A stretch of 56,547 nucleotides of DNA from an uncultured Bacteroides sp. GTDB lineage: Bacteria; Bacteroidota; Bacteroidia; Bacteroidales; Bacteroidaceae. Of this stretch, positions 1 to 7,885 are shown piece after piece. Made by a program: the position numbers and the translations under genes. The stretch lies in contig CAMFND010000040.1 in assembly GCA_945965395.1 (NCBI GenBank), positions 1 through 56,547 of the forward strand, read 5' to 3'. The notes under the pieces are model-generated. The model saw nothing but the letters and a program-made list of their open reading frames with translations. It made no database searches and was not told the origin of the DNA. Numbering within the stretch: position 1 is the first letter of the stretch; each line of letters opens with the position of its first letter.

Positions 1-155
1 TTCAAATCTACTGTGGCAGGATTGGTGTTCGGATTGTAAGTACCAATTTTTTCAGTAAATCTACCATCACGTGGTGCTCTTGCATCTGCAATAACAATTG
101 AATAGAACGCATATCCTTTACGTCCGTTTCTTTGCAATCTGATTTTAGTTGCCAT
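1..155 (-). CDS. rpsP: 30S ribosomal protein S16 (3' part cut off by window start)
   Basis: The first 51 residues of S16 are read from an ATG at 155. The protein begins [18 protein letters not shown] and continues with [13 protein letters not shown] and IGTYNPN, the conserved N-terminal signature of bacterial S16, an assembly protein of the 30S subunit body. The rest lies beyond base 1. The gene is preceded by a well-formed Bacteroides-type promoter (220-250) and a 60-nt leader with a small hairpin. Identification is from direct recognition of the family. Confidence 0.95.
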   Translation of the reverse strand, partial: MATKIRLQRNGRKGYAFYSIVIADARAPRDGRFTEKIGTYNPNTNPATVDL

Positions 156-219
156 TTTTTTAATTTAGTTTTTTAATGTAAATGATTTGAATTATGCTAA
201 TAACCCGTATTAGCGGGTG

Positions 220-250
220 CAAAGGTACAACTTTTCTTTTGTTCTACAAA
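220..250 (-). promoter_or_regulatory. Promoter of rpsP
   Basis: On the minus strand a TTTG (-33, plus-strand CAAA at 247-250) and TACCTTTG (-7, plus-strand 220-227) are separated by 19 nt, the consensus layout TTTG-N19-21-TAnnTTTG of Bacteroides sigma-ABfr promoters. The leader downstream holds a short stem CCCG/CGGG at about 203-217, which might be a regulatory hairpin of the S16 mRNA (inference). Confidence 0.7.
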
Positions 251-262
251 GAGTTGCACAAA

Positions 263-1102
263 TTATTTGTTGATTTCGCGCAGCCACTTCTCCAATTCGC
301 CCGTCCATTGGCGTTTGTATGGAAAACTGTCGTTGTATCCCCATCCGTGGCCTCCCACCGGATAAGTGTGCAGGCTGGCAGGAACCTTGTTCTTGACGAG
401 GGCTGTGTAATAGTTCACGCTGTTGGCCACCGGCACTATTGTGTCATCGCTGCTGTGCAGGATGAAGGCAGGCGGTGTTTGCGGAGTGACCTGTAGCTCG
501 TTGGAGTATTTCTGCTCCAGTTCTTTCGACGGATTCTTACCTAACAGGTTGTCGTGAGAACCCATGTGAGTGTAGGCCGGGTCCATGGTGATGACCGGGT
601 AGAACAGAATCTGGAAGTCCGGACGGGTTTCCGCATCGGTGAAATGAGTGGCTGTGGTGCTGGCCAGATGTCCTCCGGCAGAAGAACCCATGATGCCCAG
701 TTTTTTTACATTCCATTCCTGGGCGTGCTGACGCATGATGCGCAGTGCCTGCTGTGAATCGCTCAAGGGAACTTCTTTATGTCCGTTGGGCATGCGGTAG
801 CGGAGTACGGCGTATGTGATGCCCTGACTGTTGAACCAGTCGGCCATGTCATGTCCCTCGTGTCCCATGGCCAGGGTCCAGTAGGCTCCTCCCGGGCAGG
901 CTACAATAGCCATTCCGTTTCCGTTCTTTGCCGGATAGACTGTCAGTATAGGTTCTTCCACGTAGAGCGGACCGTCTTTTACCTGTTGGGTCATTTCATT
1001 GGTGTTTGGTGCACCGTCGGGCCATACCTTGATTTCGATGGCTTTCTGGGCAAAAAGGTTGCTTGATAACAGCAGCCATCCCATGAATAGTAGTTTTTTC
1101 AT
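263..1102 (-). CDS. Secreted alpha/beta-hydrolase (acetylesterase/lipase-like)
   Basis: This 279-residue protein starts with a signal peptide (residues 1-19, MKKLLFMGWLL...FAQ). It has the elements of the BD-FAE/acetyl-xylan-esterase-like hydrolases: an oxyanion-hole GGAYW near residue 71, the nucleophile elbow GSSAGG with Ser141, an acid in HSSDD (Asp219 or Asp220) and the catalytic His252 in GGHGWGY. Such enzymes act in the periplasm or outside the cell, often removing acyl groups from plant polysaccharides; the actual substrate cannot be read from the sequence. It lies 19 bp downstream of the OPT transporter gene on the same strand, so the two may be co-transcribed. Confidence 0.85.
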   Translation of the reverse strand: MKKLLFMGWLLLSSNLFAQKAIEIKVWPDGAPNTNEMTQQVKDGPLYVEEPILTVYPAKNGNGMAIVACPGGAYWTLAMGHEGHDMADWFNSQGITYAVLRYRMPNGHKEVPLSDSQQALRIMRQHAQEWNVKKLGIMGSSAGGHLASTTATHFTDAETRPDFQILFYPVITMDPAYTHMGSHDNLLGKNPSKELEQKYSNELQVTPQTPPAFILHSSDDTIVPVANSVNYYTALVKNKVPASLHTYPVGGHGWGYNDSFPYKRQWTGELEKWLREINK

Positions 1103-1121
1103 GTGACGTATGGGTTAAAGA

Positions 1122-3110
1122 TTATTTTTTCAGTTTCATGCTGGCTTTTACTAGGTAAGTAATCAGCAGCAGATAAGCTACCAGTGATACCAGTTCGCTC
1201 ATCGGGTTAGCCAGCCATTCTTCATGGATAAGATTGATGTCGCAGTAGCGCATGATGGCACTCACTACACCCATCAGGGCACCTCCGGCAATGAATCCGG
1301 ATGCCAGCAGCGTACCTTTCTCACCACGTGCGTTGTTGACAGCTTCGTCCTTGCTGCGTGAGGTCACGTACCAGTTGATAGCACCACCCACCAGCAACGG
1401 AAGGTTCAGTTCTAAGGGGATGAACATACCTAATGCGAAGGCCAAGGCAGGCACCTTGCAGAAAGTCAGTACCAATGCCAGTGCAGCACCGATGCCGTAG
1501 AGCAGCCACGGAGCACCTACACCGTTCATCAGCGGATCGATAACGGCCGCCATGGCGTTGGCCTGCGGAGCAGCCAGTTGTCCGCTGGTGAATCCGTAAG
1601 AATCATTCAGCACCATAATCACGCCGCCTACGGTAGCTGCGGATACCAGTGTGCCGAGGAATTTCCAGCTTTCCTGCTTCTTGGGCGTACTACCCAGCCA
1701 GTAACCGATTTTCAGGTCGGTAATGAAACCGCCGGCCATAGACAATGCGGTGCAGACCACGCCACCCATTACCAGTGAAGCTACCATACCCGTAGCACCT
1801 TTCAGTCCTACTGCCACCATGATGACAGAGGCCAGAATCAAGGTCATCAATGTCATACCCGATACCGGGTTCGTTCCTACAATGGCGATGGCATTGGCTG
1901 CTACGGTGGTAAACAGGAAGGAGATTCCTGCTACCAGTAGGATGGCTACTACGGTATGCAGAATGTTGCCTTGCATTACGTCGAAATAGAAGAAGAGTAC
2001 CACGAGCAGCAGGGTGAACAGCGAACCGAAAGCAATGATTTTCATGGACAAATCCTTCTGAGTACGTTCCACGTTCTCTTCGGCCTTTTTGCCTTTCATT
2101 TCACTGGCAGCCAGGCTGACTGCACTCTTGATGATGCCCCATGAACGTACGATACCGATGATGCCGGCCATGGCGATACCTCCGATACCGATGCTCTTGG
2201 CATATTCCTTGAAGATAAGTTCGGGTGACATGTCTTTTACGGCTGTCGTGATGTCCGGATTCCAGGCATTCAGCACCTGGTCGCCCCAGAACAAGGAAAT
2301 TCCCGGTACGATAATCCACCATACGGCCAGTGAACCGGCACAGATGATGGCCGCATATTTCAGCCCGACGATGTAACCGAGTCCCAGTACGGCAGCTCCC
2401 GTGTTAATCTTGAATACTAGTTTGAACTTGTCGGCAATGGTCTCGCCCCATCCGCAGATGCGGCTTGTGAAGTTCTCGTTCCACCAGCCGAAGGTTCCCA
2501 CGATGAAGTCATAAAGACCACCCACCAGTCCGGCCATGAGCAGCGGTTTGGCCTGGTCGCCTCCCTTTTCACCCGACACGAGCACCTGGGTACTGGCCGT
2601 AGCTTCCGGGAAAGGATATTCGCCATGCTTGTCTTTTACGAAATATTTACGGAAGGGAATCAGGAACAGGATGCCCAGCACACCACCCAGCAGGGAGCTG
2701 ATGAACATCTGCATGAAGTTGACCGTCATTTCCGGATATTTTTCCTGCAGGATGTAGAGGGCCGGCAGGGTAAAGATGGCACCTGCCACGATGACGCCTG
2801 AGCAGGCACCGATGGACTGAATCATGACGTTTTCACCCAGTGCGCCTTTGCGTTTGGTGGCGCTGGAAATACCCACAGCGATGATGGCAATAGGAATGGC
2901 TGCTTCGAACACCTGGCCCACTTTCAGTCCCAGATAGGCAGCGGCAGCCGAGAATATAACGGCCATGACGAGTCCCCATGTCACAGACCAGAAGTTAACT
3001 TCAGGATACGTTTTTCCGGGAGACATGAGGGGTTCGTATTTCTCTCCCGGTTTGAGCGGACGGAATGCGTTTTCGGGCAGTCCCGTCGGTTTTTCTTGTG
3101 TCTCTTTCAT
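1122..3110 (-). CDS. OPT family oligopeptide transporter
   Basis: This 662-residue polytopic inner-membrane protein begins with a cytoplasmic stretch (RPLKPGEKYEPLMSPGKTYPE) typical of bacterial OPT proteins, followed by many hydrophobic segments. Conserved pieces include EATASTQVLVSGE near residue 170, a GTNPVSG loop near 415 and FALGMFIPLELNLPLLVGG near 565, all characteristic of the bacterial OPT branch (PF03169). The family imports small peptides or metal chelates by proton coupling; the substrate here is unknown. Length is normal for the family. Its promoter at 3155-3188 lies just downstream of the 22-bp palindrome array at 3214-3340. Confidence 0.92.
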   Translation of the reverse strand: MKETQEKPTGLPENAFRPLKPGEKYEPLMSPGKTYPEVNFWSVTWGLVMAVIFSAAAAYLGLKVGQVFEAAIPIAIIAVGISSATKRKGALGENVMIQSIGACSGVIVAGAIFTLPALYILQEKYPEMTVNFMQMFISSLLGGVLGILFLIPFRKYFVKDKHGEYPFPEATASTQVLVSGEKGGDQAKPLLMAGLVGGLYDFIVGTFGWWNENFTSRICGWGETIADKFKLVFKINTGAAVLGLGYIVGLKYAAIICAGSLAVWWIIVPGISLFWGDQVLNAWNPDITTAVKDMSPELIFKEYAKSIGIGGIAMAGIIGIVRSWGIIKSAVSLAASEMKGKKAEENVERTQKDLSMKIIAFGSLFTLLLVVLFFYFDVMQGNILHTVVAILLVAGISFLFTTVAANAIAIVGTNPVSGMTLMTLILASVIMVAVGLKGATGMVASLVMGGVVCTALSMAGGFITDLKIGYWLGSTPKKQESWKFLGTLVSAATVGGVIMVLNDSYGFTSGQLAAPQANAMAAVIDPLMNGVGAPWLLYGIGAALALVLTFCKVPALAFALGMFIPLELNLPLLVGGAINWYVTSRSKDEAVNNARGEKGTLLASGFIAGGALMGVVSAIMRYCDINLIHEEWLANPMSELVSLVAYLLLITYLVKASMKLKK

Positions 3111-3154
3111 GAATAATATTACATTTTGATTTGATTAATATTCTTAAGGGTGTC

Positions 3155-3188
3155 CAAAAGTAGTAAAAATCCTTTATATTCATTCAAA
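3155..3188 (-). promoter_or_regulatory. Promoter of the OPT transporter gene
   Basis: The minus strand carries TACTTTTG (plus-strand CAAAAGTA, 3155-3162) and an upstream TTTG (plus-strand CAAA, 3185-3188) 22 nt away, close to the Bacteroides consensus. Transcription would start about 40 nt before the ATG at 3110. Confidence 0.6.
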
Positions 3189-3213
3189 AGTGAGCTCATT
3201 TTTGTGCCTTCGG

Positions 3214-3340
3214 AAAACGCACTTGCGTTTGAAATAAAACGCCCTTACGTTTGGAGTCAAACGCACTTGCGTTTTAACTAAAACGTACTTGCGTTTCAAT
3301 TGAAACGTCCTTGCGTTTTCTCCCAAGCTCAAAGACGTTT
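3214..3340. repeat. 22-bp-period palindromic array 1 (AAACG...CGTTT units)
   Basis: Five units of the form AAACGYnCTTRCGTTT start at 3214, 3236, 3258, 3280 and 3302, exactly 22 bp apart. A sixth, decayed unit (CGTTT at 3336-3340) is in phase. Each unit is an imperfect palindrome, for example AAAACGCACTTGCGTTT at 3214-3230, and the 5-6 bp between units vary. The array fills the gap between the DUF1573 terminator and the OPT promoter. Array 2 (29707-29833) has the same core and period. Confidence 0.85.
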
Positions 3341-3363
3341 TTTTCGTGTGCTTTTTCGGGCAT

Positions 3364-3402
3364 AAAAAAACAGGAGAAACATCGTTGAAAATGTTCCTCC
3401 TG
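3364..3402 (-). terminator. Intrinsic terminator after the DUF1573 gene
   Basis: An 11-of-12-bp stem (arms 3371-3382 and 3391-3402, CAGGAGAAACAT / ATGTTCCTCCTG) is followed on the minus strand by seven T (plus-strand A at 3364-3370). It lies 25 bp past the stop codon. Confidence 0.85.
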
Positions 3403-3426
3403 CCAAGTATGAAAAATGATGAATTG

Positions 3427-3831
3427 TTACTGATTGATGTCGGCTGATGCCGGAGTCATGTCACCTTCTACTACCAGACGGGTGATTTCGTTCTTTGAGT
3501 TGGTACGCAGGGTGATGGTCTTGCGGAAATGCCCCGGAAATTTGCCGGCACCGTTGTAAGTGACTGTCACCTCACCGCTTTCTCCCGGTTTGATGGGTTC
3601 TTTCGGATATTGAGGTACGGTGCATCCGCAAGAAGCAATAGCCTGATGAATTACTAATGGACCGTCGCCTGTATTCTTAAATTTGAATTTGCAAGTTACT
3701 TTCGGACTGCTTTCTGAGAAAGAGCCAAAGTTGTATGAGGTCTTTTCGAATGTAATTTCTGCCGTTCCCTGAGCAATGACAAACAATACATTCATGACAC
3801 ATAATAAGGTTGTAAATAAAATTTTCTTCAT
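3427..3831 (-). CDS. DUF1573 domain protein (exported)
   Basis: This 134-residue protein has a signal peptide (MKKILFTTLLCVMNVLFVIAQ) and then a single Ig-like DUF1573 domain. The family pattern is clear: ITFEKTSYNFGSF near the start, CKFKFKNTGDGPLVI, the hallmark SCGCTVPQYP, PGESGEVTVTY, and FRKTITLRTNS. These proteins are abundant in Bacteroidetes and located in the periplasm or on the surface; their molecular role is unknown. It is a monocistronic unit with a terminator at 3364-3402 and a -7 box at 3868-3875. Confidence 0.9.
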   Translation of the reverse strand: MKKILFTTLLCVMNVLFVIAQGTAEITFEKTSYNFGSFSESSPKVTCKFKFKNTGDGPLVIHQAIASCGCTVPQYPKEPIKPGESGEVTVTYNGAGKFPGHFRKTITLRTNSKNEITRLVVEGDMTPASADINQ

Positions 3832-3867
3832 TTTCTTTGATTTTAATCCTTACTTCTGACAACTTCG

Positions 3868-3875
3868 CAAAGATA
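3868..3875 (-). promoter_or_regulatory. -7 box of the DUF1573 gene promoter
   Basis: The minus strand reads TATCTTTG (plus-strand CAAAGATA), an exact TAnnTTTG match 36 bp before the ATG at 3831. No clear -33 TTTG is visible at the expected distance. With its flanks the site reads GTATCTTTGC, which also fits GTAnnTTTGC. Confidence 0.55.
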
Positions 3876-3933
3876 CTACTTTTGCGTGAAACTGTTACTT
3901 TTGTGCAGGTTAATTAACAAACTTGAAGTGTTG

Positions 3934-6144
3934 TTATCGGTTTACCTGCTTCACACCTTTCACTGTTTTGATCTTTTTTATCAGCGATTCCAGTTTGGCA
4001 TTGTCGTCTACGGTCACCGTCAGCATGCCCGAGAACAATCCGTCGTGCGAGTCGATGCTGATGGAACGCAGCAGGATGTTGTTCTCCTTATTAATAATAG
4101 ACGTGATGTTCGTCACGATGCCGATGTCGTCATGGCCGATAATACGGAGGGTAATCGGATACTGTTTGCCCTGACTCTTTCCGGCCCATCGGGCTTTCAC
4201 GATGCGGTAGGGGAAGCGGGAACGCATTTCCTTGGCATTCGGGCAGTCACAACGGTGAATCTTGATACCGCCGTTGATGCTGACAAATCCGAACACTTCG
4301 TCACCGTAAATCGGGTTACAGCATTTGGCCAGCGTAAAGTCGAGTCCTTTCAAGTTCCGGTCGATGACCAGCACGTCATCCTTGTAATCCTTCGCGTCGG
4401 TGGGCTGCTGGATGTTGAAGCCTTCCGCACTACGGTAGCTGATTTCTTCGCGCTGCTCGGTTTCCCGCTTCTGCATGTCAAGGTACTTGTCGATGATGTC
4501 GTTCACATCCATCGATTCGTTGGCGATGCTCTGGTAGAAGTCGGTTACGGTCTTGAAGCCCAGTTTCCGAATCAGACGCATCAGGATGGCCTCATCATAT
4601 TCCAGCTTCCGGTTCTTGAATTTTCGTTCCAGTGTCTCCTTGGCAAATTGAGTCTGACGGGCTGCAATTTCCTTCAAGGCCAGCCGGATTTTATTCCGTG
4701 CCTTTGAGGTGGTGACAAAGTTCAGCCAGTCACGTTTCGGTGTCTGCGTGTTCGAGGTCATGATTTCCACCTGGTCGCCACTGTTCAGTTTCTGGCGGAG
4801 CTGCACGTTTTTCCCGTTGACACGGGCACCCGTACACCGGCATCCCAGGTTGGAGTGGATAGAGAAGGCAAAGTCGAGCACGGTAGCCCCTTGCGGCAGT
4901 TTGTACAAGTCACCTTTGGGAGTAAATACGAATACTTCGTCCTTATATAAATCCAGCTTGAACTGGTCCATAGCCTCCATGTCGCTGTCGGAGTTCTCCA
5001 GTGTCTCACGGATGGAGTTCAGCCATTCATCCAGTCCGCTTTCTCCCTTTATACCTTTATATCTCCAGTGGGCCGCCAGACCTTTTTCGGCAATCTCGTC
5101 CATGCGTTCCGTACGAATCTGTACTTCCACCCATTTCCCTTCCGGTCCCATTACGGTGATGTGCAGTGACTCGTATCCGTTGCTTTTCGGCACGGACAGC
5201 CAGTCGCGCAAACGCTTGGGGTTGGGCAGATACATATCTGTCACGATGGAATAAGCCTGCCAGCATTCCTGCTTTTCCTTTTCAAGCGGAGAATCAAGAA
5301 TGATGCGGATGGCAAACAGGTCGTACACGCCTTCGAAAGGACATCCCTGCTTTTTCATTTTCTGGTAGATGGAGTGGATGGACTTGGTACGTCCCTTCAT
5401 GTGGAACTTCAGTCCGGCATCTTCCAGCTTTTTGCGTATCGGTTCGATGAAAGCCTCGATGTAGCGGTCGCGGGCCTGCTTGGTGGCATTCAGCTTCTCT
5501 TTGATGTGATAGTACACGTCGTGCTGCGTGTATTTCAGTGACAAATCTTCCAGCTCTGATTTCAATTTATACAATCCTAACTTGTGGGCCAGCGGTGCAT
5601 ACAGATAGGCAGCTTCGTTGGACACCTCCAGACGTGCTTCTTCGTTGGGGCTGTCCTTGATTTGCCGCATCAGGTTCACACGGTCGGCAATGATAATCAG
5701 GATGACCCGCATGTCTTCGGCAAACGACAGGAGCAGGTTGCGGAAGTTCTCCGATTCAATGATGGGGCTTTTGGAATACAGCTCGTTGATTTTGACGAGT
5801 CCCCGTATGATGCCGGCCACGTCTTCTCCATATTCTTCCTTGACCGATTCCAGACTGCAAAGATTGTATTTCACGGATTCATGGAGCATGATTCCCAGAA
5901 TCGAGGCGCGGCGCATACCGATTTCTTCGGCCACAATGACAGCCGTCTGCATGTCCTTGATAATGGGATTCATATGGAATACATTTCGCGGAATGGTACC
6001 TTCTGCCATCGCCTTGACCAGATGGGTTTTCAGCTTGTGGCAGTCATCCTTTTGTAATGTATCTTTCGACAACCGCAGCAGTCGTTTGTAGAGTTGAATC
6101 AGTTGTTTGTGTTCCTCTTGTGTGAAAAAGTCGTTGTTCTCCAT
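3934..6144 (-). CDS. relA: RelA/SpoT family (p)ppGpp synthetase with inactive-looking hydrolase domain
   Basis: This 736-residue Rel protein has the full architecture: N-terminal HD-type region (about 20-200), synthetase (about 235-365), TGS (about 403-463), a Cys-rich element (AKCCNPIYGDE) and a C-terminal ACT domain. The synthetase keeps its expected catalytic residues, Asp275 in YDLFAIR and Glu341 in VEVQIRT, and its substrate loop reads RLRD at 311-314, closer to the RxKD of bifunctional enzymes than to the ExDD of gamma-proteobacterial RelA. The hydrolase motif is lost: HD is HE at 88-89, followed by SVKYN instead of an acidic VxED, and the upstream metal-binding His is Asn59. I infer a synthetase-only enzyme answering amino-acid starvation on the ribosome; a separate hydrolase must exist elsewhere. 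Confidence 0.88.
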   Translation of the reverse strand: MENNDFFTQEEHKQLIQLYKRLLRLSKDTLQKDDCHKLKTHLVKAMAEGTIPRNVFHMNPIIKDMQTAVIVAEEIGMRRASILGIMLHESVKYNLCSLESVKEEYGEDVAGIIRGLVKINELYSKSPIIESENFRNLLLSFAEDMRVILIIIADRVNLMRQIKDSPNEEARLEVSNEAAYLYAPLAHKLGLYKLKSELEDLSLKYTQHDVYYHIKEKLNATKQARDRYIEAFIEPIRKKLEDAGLKFHMKGRTKSIHSIYQKMKKQGCPFEGVYDLFAIRIILDSPLEKEKQECWQAYSIVTDMYLPNPKRLRDWLSVPKSNGYESLHITVMGPEGKWVEVQIRTERMDEIAEKGLAAHWRYKGIKGESGLDEWLNSIRETLENSDSDMEAMDQFKLDLYKDEVFVFTPKGDLYKLPQGATVLDFAFSIHSNLGCRCTGARVNGKNVQLRQKLNSGDQVEIMTSNTQTPKRDWLNFVTTSKARNKIRLALKEIAARQTQFAKETLERKFKNRKLEYDEAILMRLIRKLGFKTVTDFYQSIANESMDVNDIIDKYLDMQKRETEQREEISYRSAEGFNIQQPTDAKDYKDDVLVIDRNLKGLDFTLAKCCNPIYGDEVFGFVSINGGIKIHRCDCPNAKEMRSRFPYRIVKARWAGKSQGKQYPITLRIIGHDDIGIVTNITSIINKENNILLRSISIDSHDGLFSGMLTVTVDDNAKLESLIKKIKTVKGVKQVNR

Positions 6145-6278
6145 AATTCCTCGTTTTGCTGTTTGTGGGTAAAGTTACTTTTTTTCTGTTGATATGATGC
6201 ACTCTTCCCGTATTTTTTATATTTTTGAACGTCATTCTGAAAACAGAAAGAAATTCATTACCTAAATAAAAAACTATT

Positions 6279-7802
6279 ATGTTAACACACGAGGACAAAG
6301 AATTGTTGGCCAAGAAGGGCATTTCGGAAGAAAAGATTGCCGAACAGTTGGCTTGTTTTGAAAAGGGGTTTCCATTTCTGAAACTTTCAGCGGCTGCTTC
6401 TGTAGAAAATGGGGGTATTATGAAAGCCGATGAGAAAGAATGCGAACAGTATCTTGCCGCATGGGATGCATACAAGGTAGGCGATAAGAAAATCGTCAAG
6501 TTTGTTCCGGCTTCGGGGGCAGCCAGCCGTATGTTCAAAAATATGTTCGAATTCTTGGGAGCTGAATATGACAAACCTACTACAGATTTTGAGAAGAAAT
6601 TCTTCGACCACATTCATGATTTTGCATTCTACAATGATTTGAATGCGGCTTGTTTGGATAATACAGGCAAGAATATCGATGCACTGTTGTCTGAACATAA
6701 TTACAAGGCGGTGGTTTCTAACTTGCTGGAGTCTGCCGGATTGAACTATGGAGCGTTGCCTAAAGGTTTGCTCAAATTCCATCGTTATGCAGATGGTGTG
6801 CGTACACCGCTGGAAGAGCATCTGGTAGAAGGAGCATTGTATGCTGCCGGAAAGAGTGGGGAAGTGAATGTACACTTCACTGTTTCTACTGAACATCGTG
6901 CATTGTTCGAAAAACTGGTGGCTGCCAAGACTGCCGAATACGAAGCTAAGTATGGTACGACTTATCACATCAGTTTCTCTGAACAGAAACCGAGTACGGA
7001 TACGGTAGCGGCCGACATGGAAAACAAACCGTTCCGCGACAAGGACGGTAAATTGTTGTTCCGTCCGGGTGGTCACGGTGCCTTGATTGAGAACCTGAAC
7101 GACCTGGATGCCGATATCGTATTTATCAAGAACATTGATAATGTGGTGCCCGACCGCTTGAAGGCTGATACCGTAACTTACAAGAAATTGCTGGCTGGTG
7201 TATTGGTTACATTGCAGAAGCAGGCATTTGAATACCTGGAACTGCTGGATGGCGGACATTACAGCCACGAACAGCTGGAAACCATTATCCGCTTCGTACA
7301 GCAGAAGTTGCGTTGCCGCAGAACGGACTTGAAAGAGTTGGAAGATGCCGACTTGGTAATCTATTTGCGTAAGAAACTGAATCGTCCGATGCGCGTTTGC
7401 GGTATGGTGAAGAATGTGGGCGAACCGGGCGGTGGTCCGTTCCTGGCTTATAATCCGGATGGAACCATTTCCTTGCAGATTCTGGAAAGTTCACAGATTG
7501 ACATGAACGACCCGGAAAAGAAAGCCATGTTCGAAAAGGGTACACACTTCAATCCGGTGGATCTGGTATGTGCCGTTCGCGACTACAAGGGCAATAAGTT
7601 CGACTTGCTGAAACATGTGGACAAGGCTACTGGTTTTATTTCTTACAAGTCAAAGAATGGAAAAGACTTGAAGGCACTCGAATTGCCGGGCTTGTGGAAT
7701 GGTTCAATGAGCGACTGGAATACCGTGTTCGTAGAAGTTCCTTTGAGTACTTTCAATCCGGTAAAGACCGTGAACGATTTGCTGCGTGAACAGCATCAGT
7801 AA
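6279..7802 (+). CDS. DUF4301 family protein
   Basis: This 507-residue cytoplasmic protein begins MLTHEDKELLAKKGISEEKI, a start I recognise from the DUF4301 family, which is nearly confined to Bacteroidetes. Inside are conserved FVPASGAASRMFKN (about 77-90), FRPGGHGALIENLNDLDADIVFIKNIDNV (about 260-290) and VCGMVKNVGEPGGGPF (about 372-387). The GxxSRMF, GGHGAL and KNIDNV segments recall nucleotidyltransferase-like sugar-nucleotide enzymes, but no activity is established to my knowledge. It has its own terminator (7827-7868) and a TATTTTTG box at 6220-6227. Confidence 0.85.
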   Translation: MLTHEDKELLAKKGISEEKIAEQLACFEKGFPFLKLSAAASVENGGIMKADEKECEQYLAAWDAYKVGDKKIVKFVPASGAASRMFKNMFEFLGAEYDKPTTDFEKKFFDHIHDFAFYNDLNAACLDNTGKNIDALLSEHNYKAVVSNLLESAGLNYGALPKGLLKFHRYADGVRTPLEEHLVEGALYAAGKSGEVNVHFTVSTEHRALFEKLVAAKTAEYEAKYGTTYHISFSEQKPSTDTVAADMENKPFRDKDGKLLFRPGGHGALIENLNDLDADIVFIKNIDNVVPDRLKADTVTYKKLLAGVLVTLQKQAFEYLELLDGGHYSHEQLETIIRFVQQKLRCRRTDLKELEDADLVIYLRKKLNRPMRVCGMVKNVGEPGGGPFLAYNPDGTISLQILESSQIDMNDPEKKAMFEKGTHFNPVDLVCAVRDYKGNKFDLLKHVDKATGFISYKSKNGKDLKALELPGLWNGSMSDWNTVFVEVPLSTFNPVKTVNDLLREQHQ

Positions 7803-7826
7803 TTTCCGGATAGTGGAAAAATAAAA

Positions 7827-7868
7827 ATGTCCGCCTGTCATCTTTGTGAGATGGGCGGACATCTTTTT
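7827..7868 (+). terminator. Intrinsic terminator after the DUF4301 gene
   Basis: A 9-bp perfect stem (ATGTCCGCC 7827-7835 / GGCGGACAT 7854-7862), extended inward by partial pairing, is followed by CTTTTTTA. It lies 25 bp after the stop codon. Confidence 0.88.
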
Positions 7869-7885
7869 TATATATATGAAGAAAG

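Noticed and set aside
3214..3340. CRISPR array
   Set aside because: Units are 16-17 bp, vary in sequence, have 5-6 bp gaps and no cas genes nearby, so they are not CRISPR repeats and spacers.
3886..4707. Long open frame on the plus strand opposite relA
   Set aside because: It is the antisense shadow of a well-supported gene and encodes no recognisable protein.
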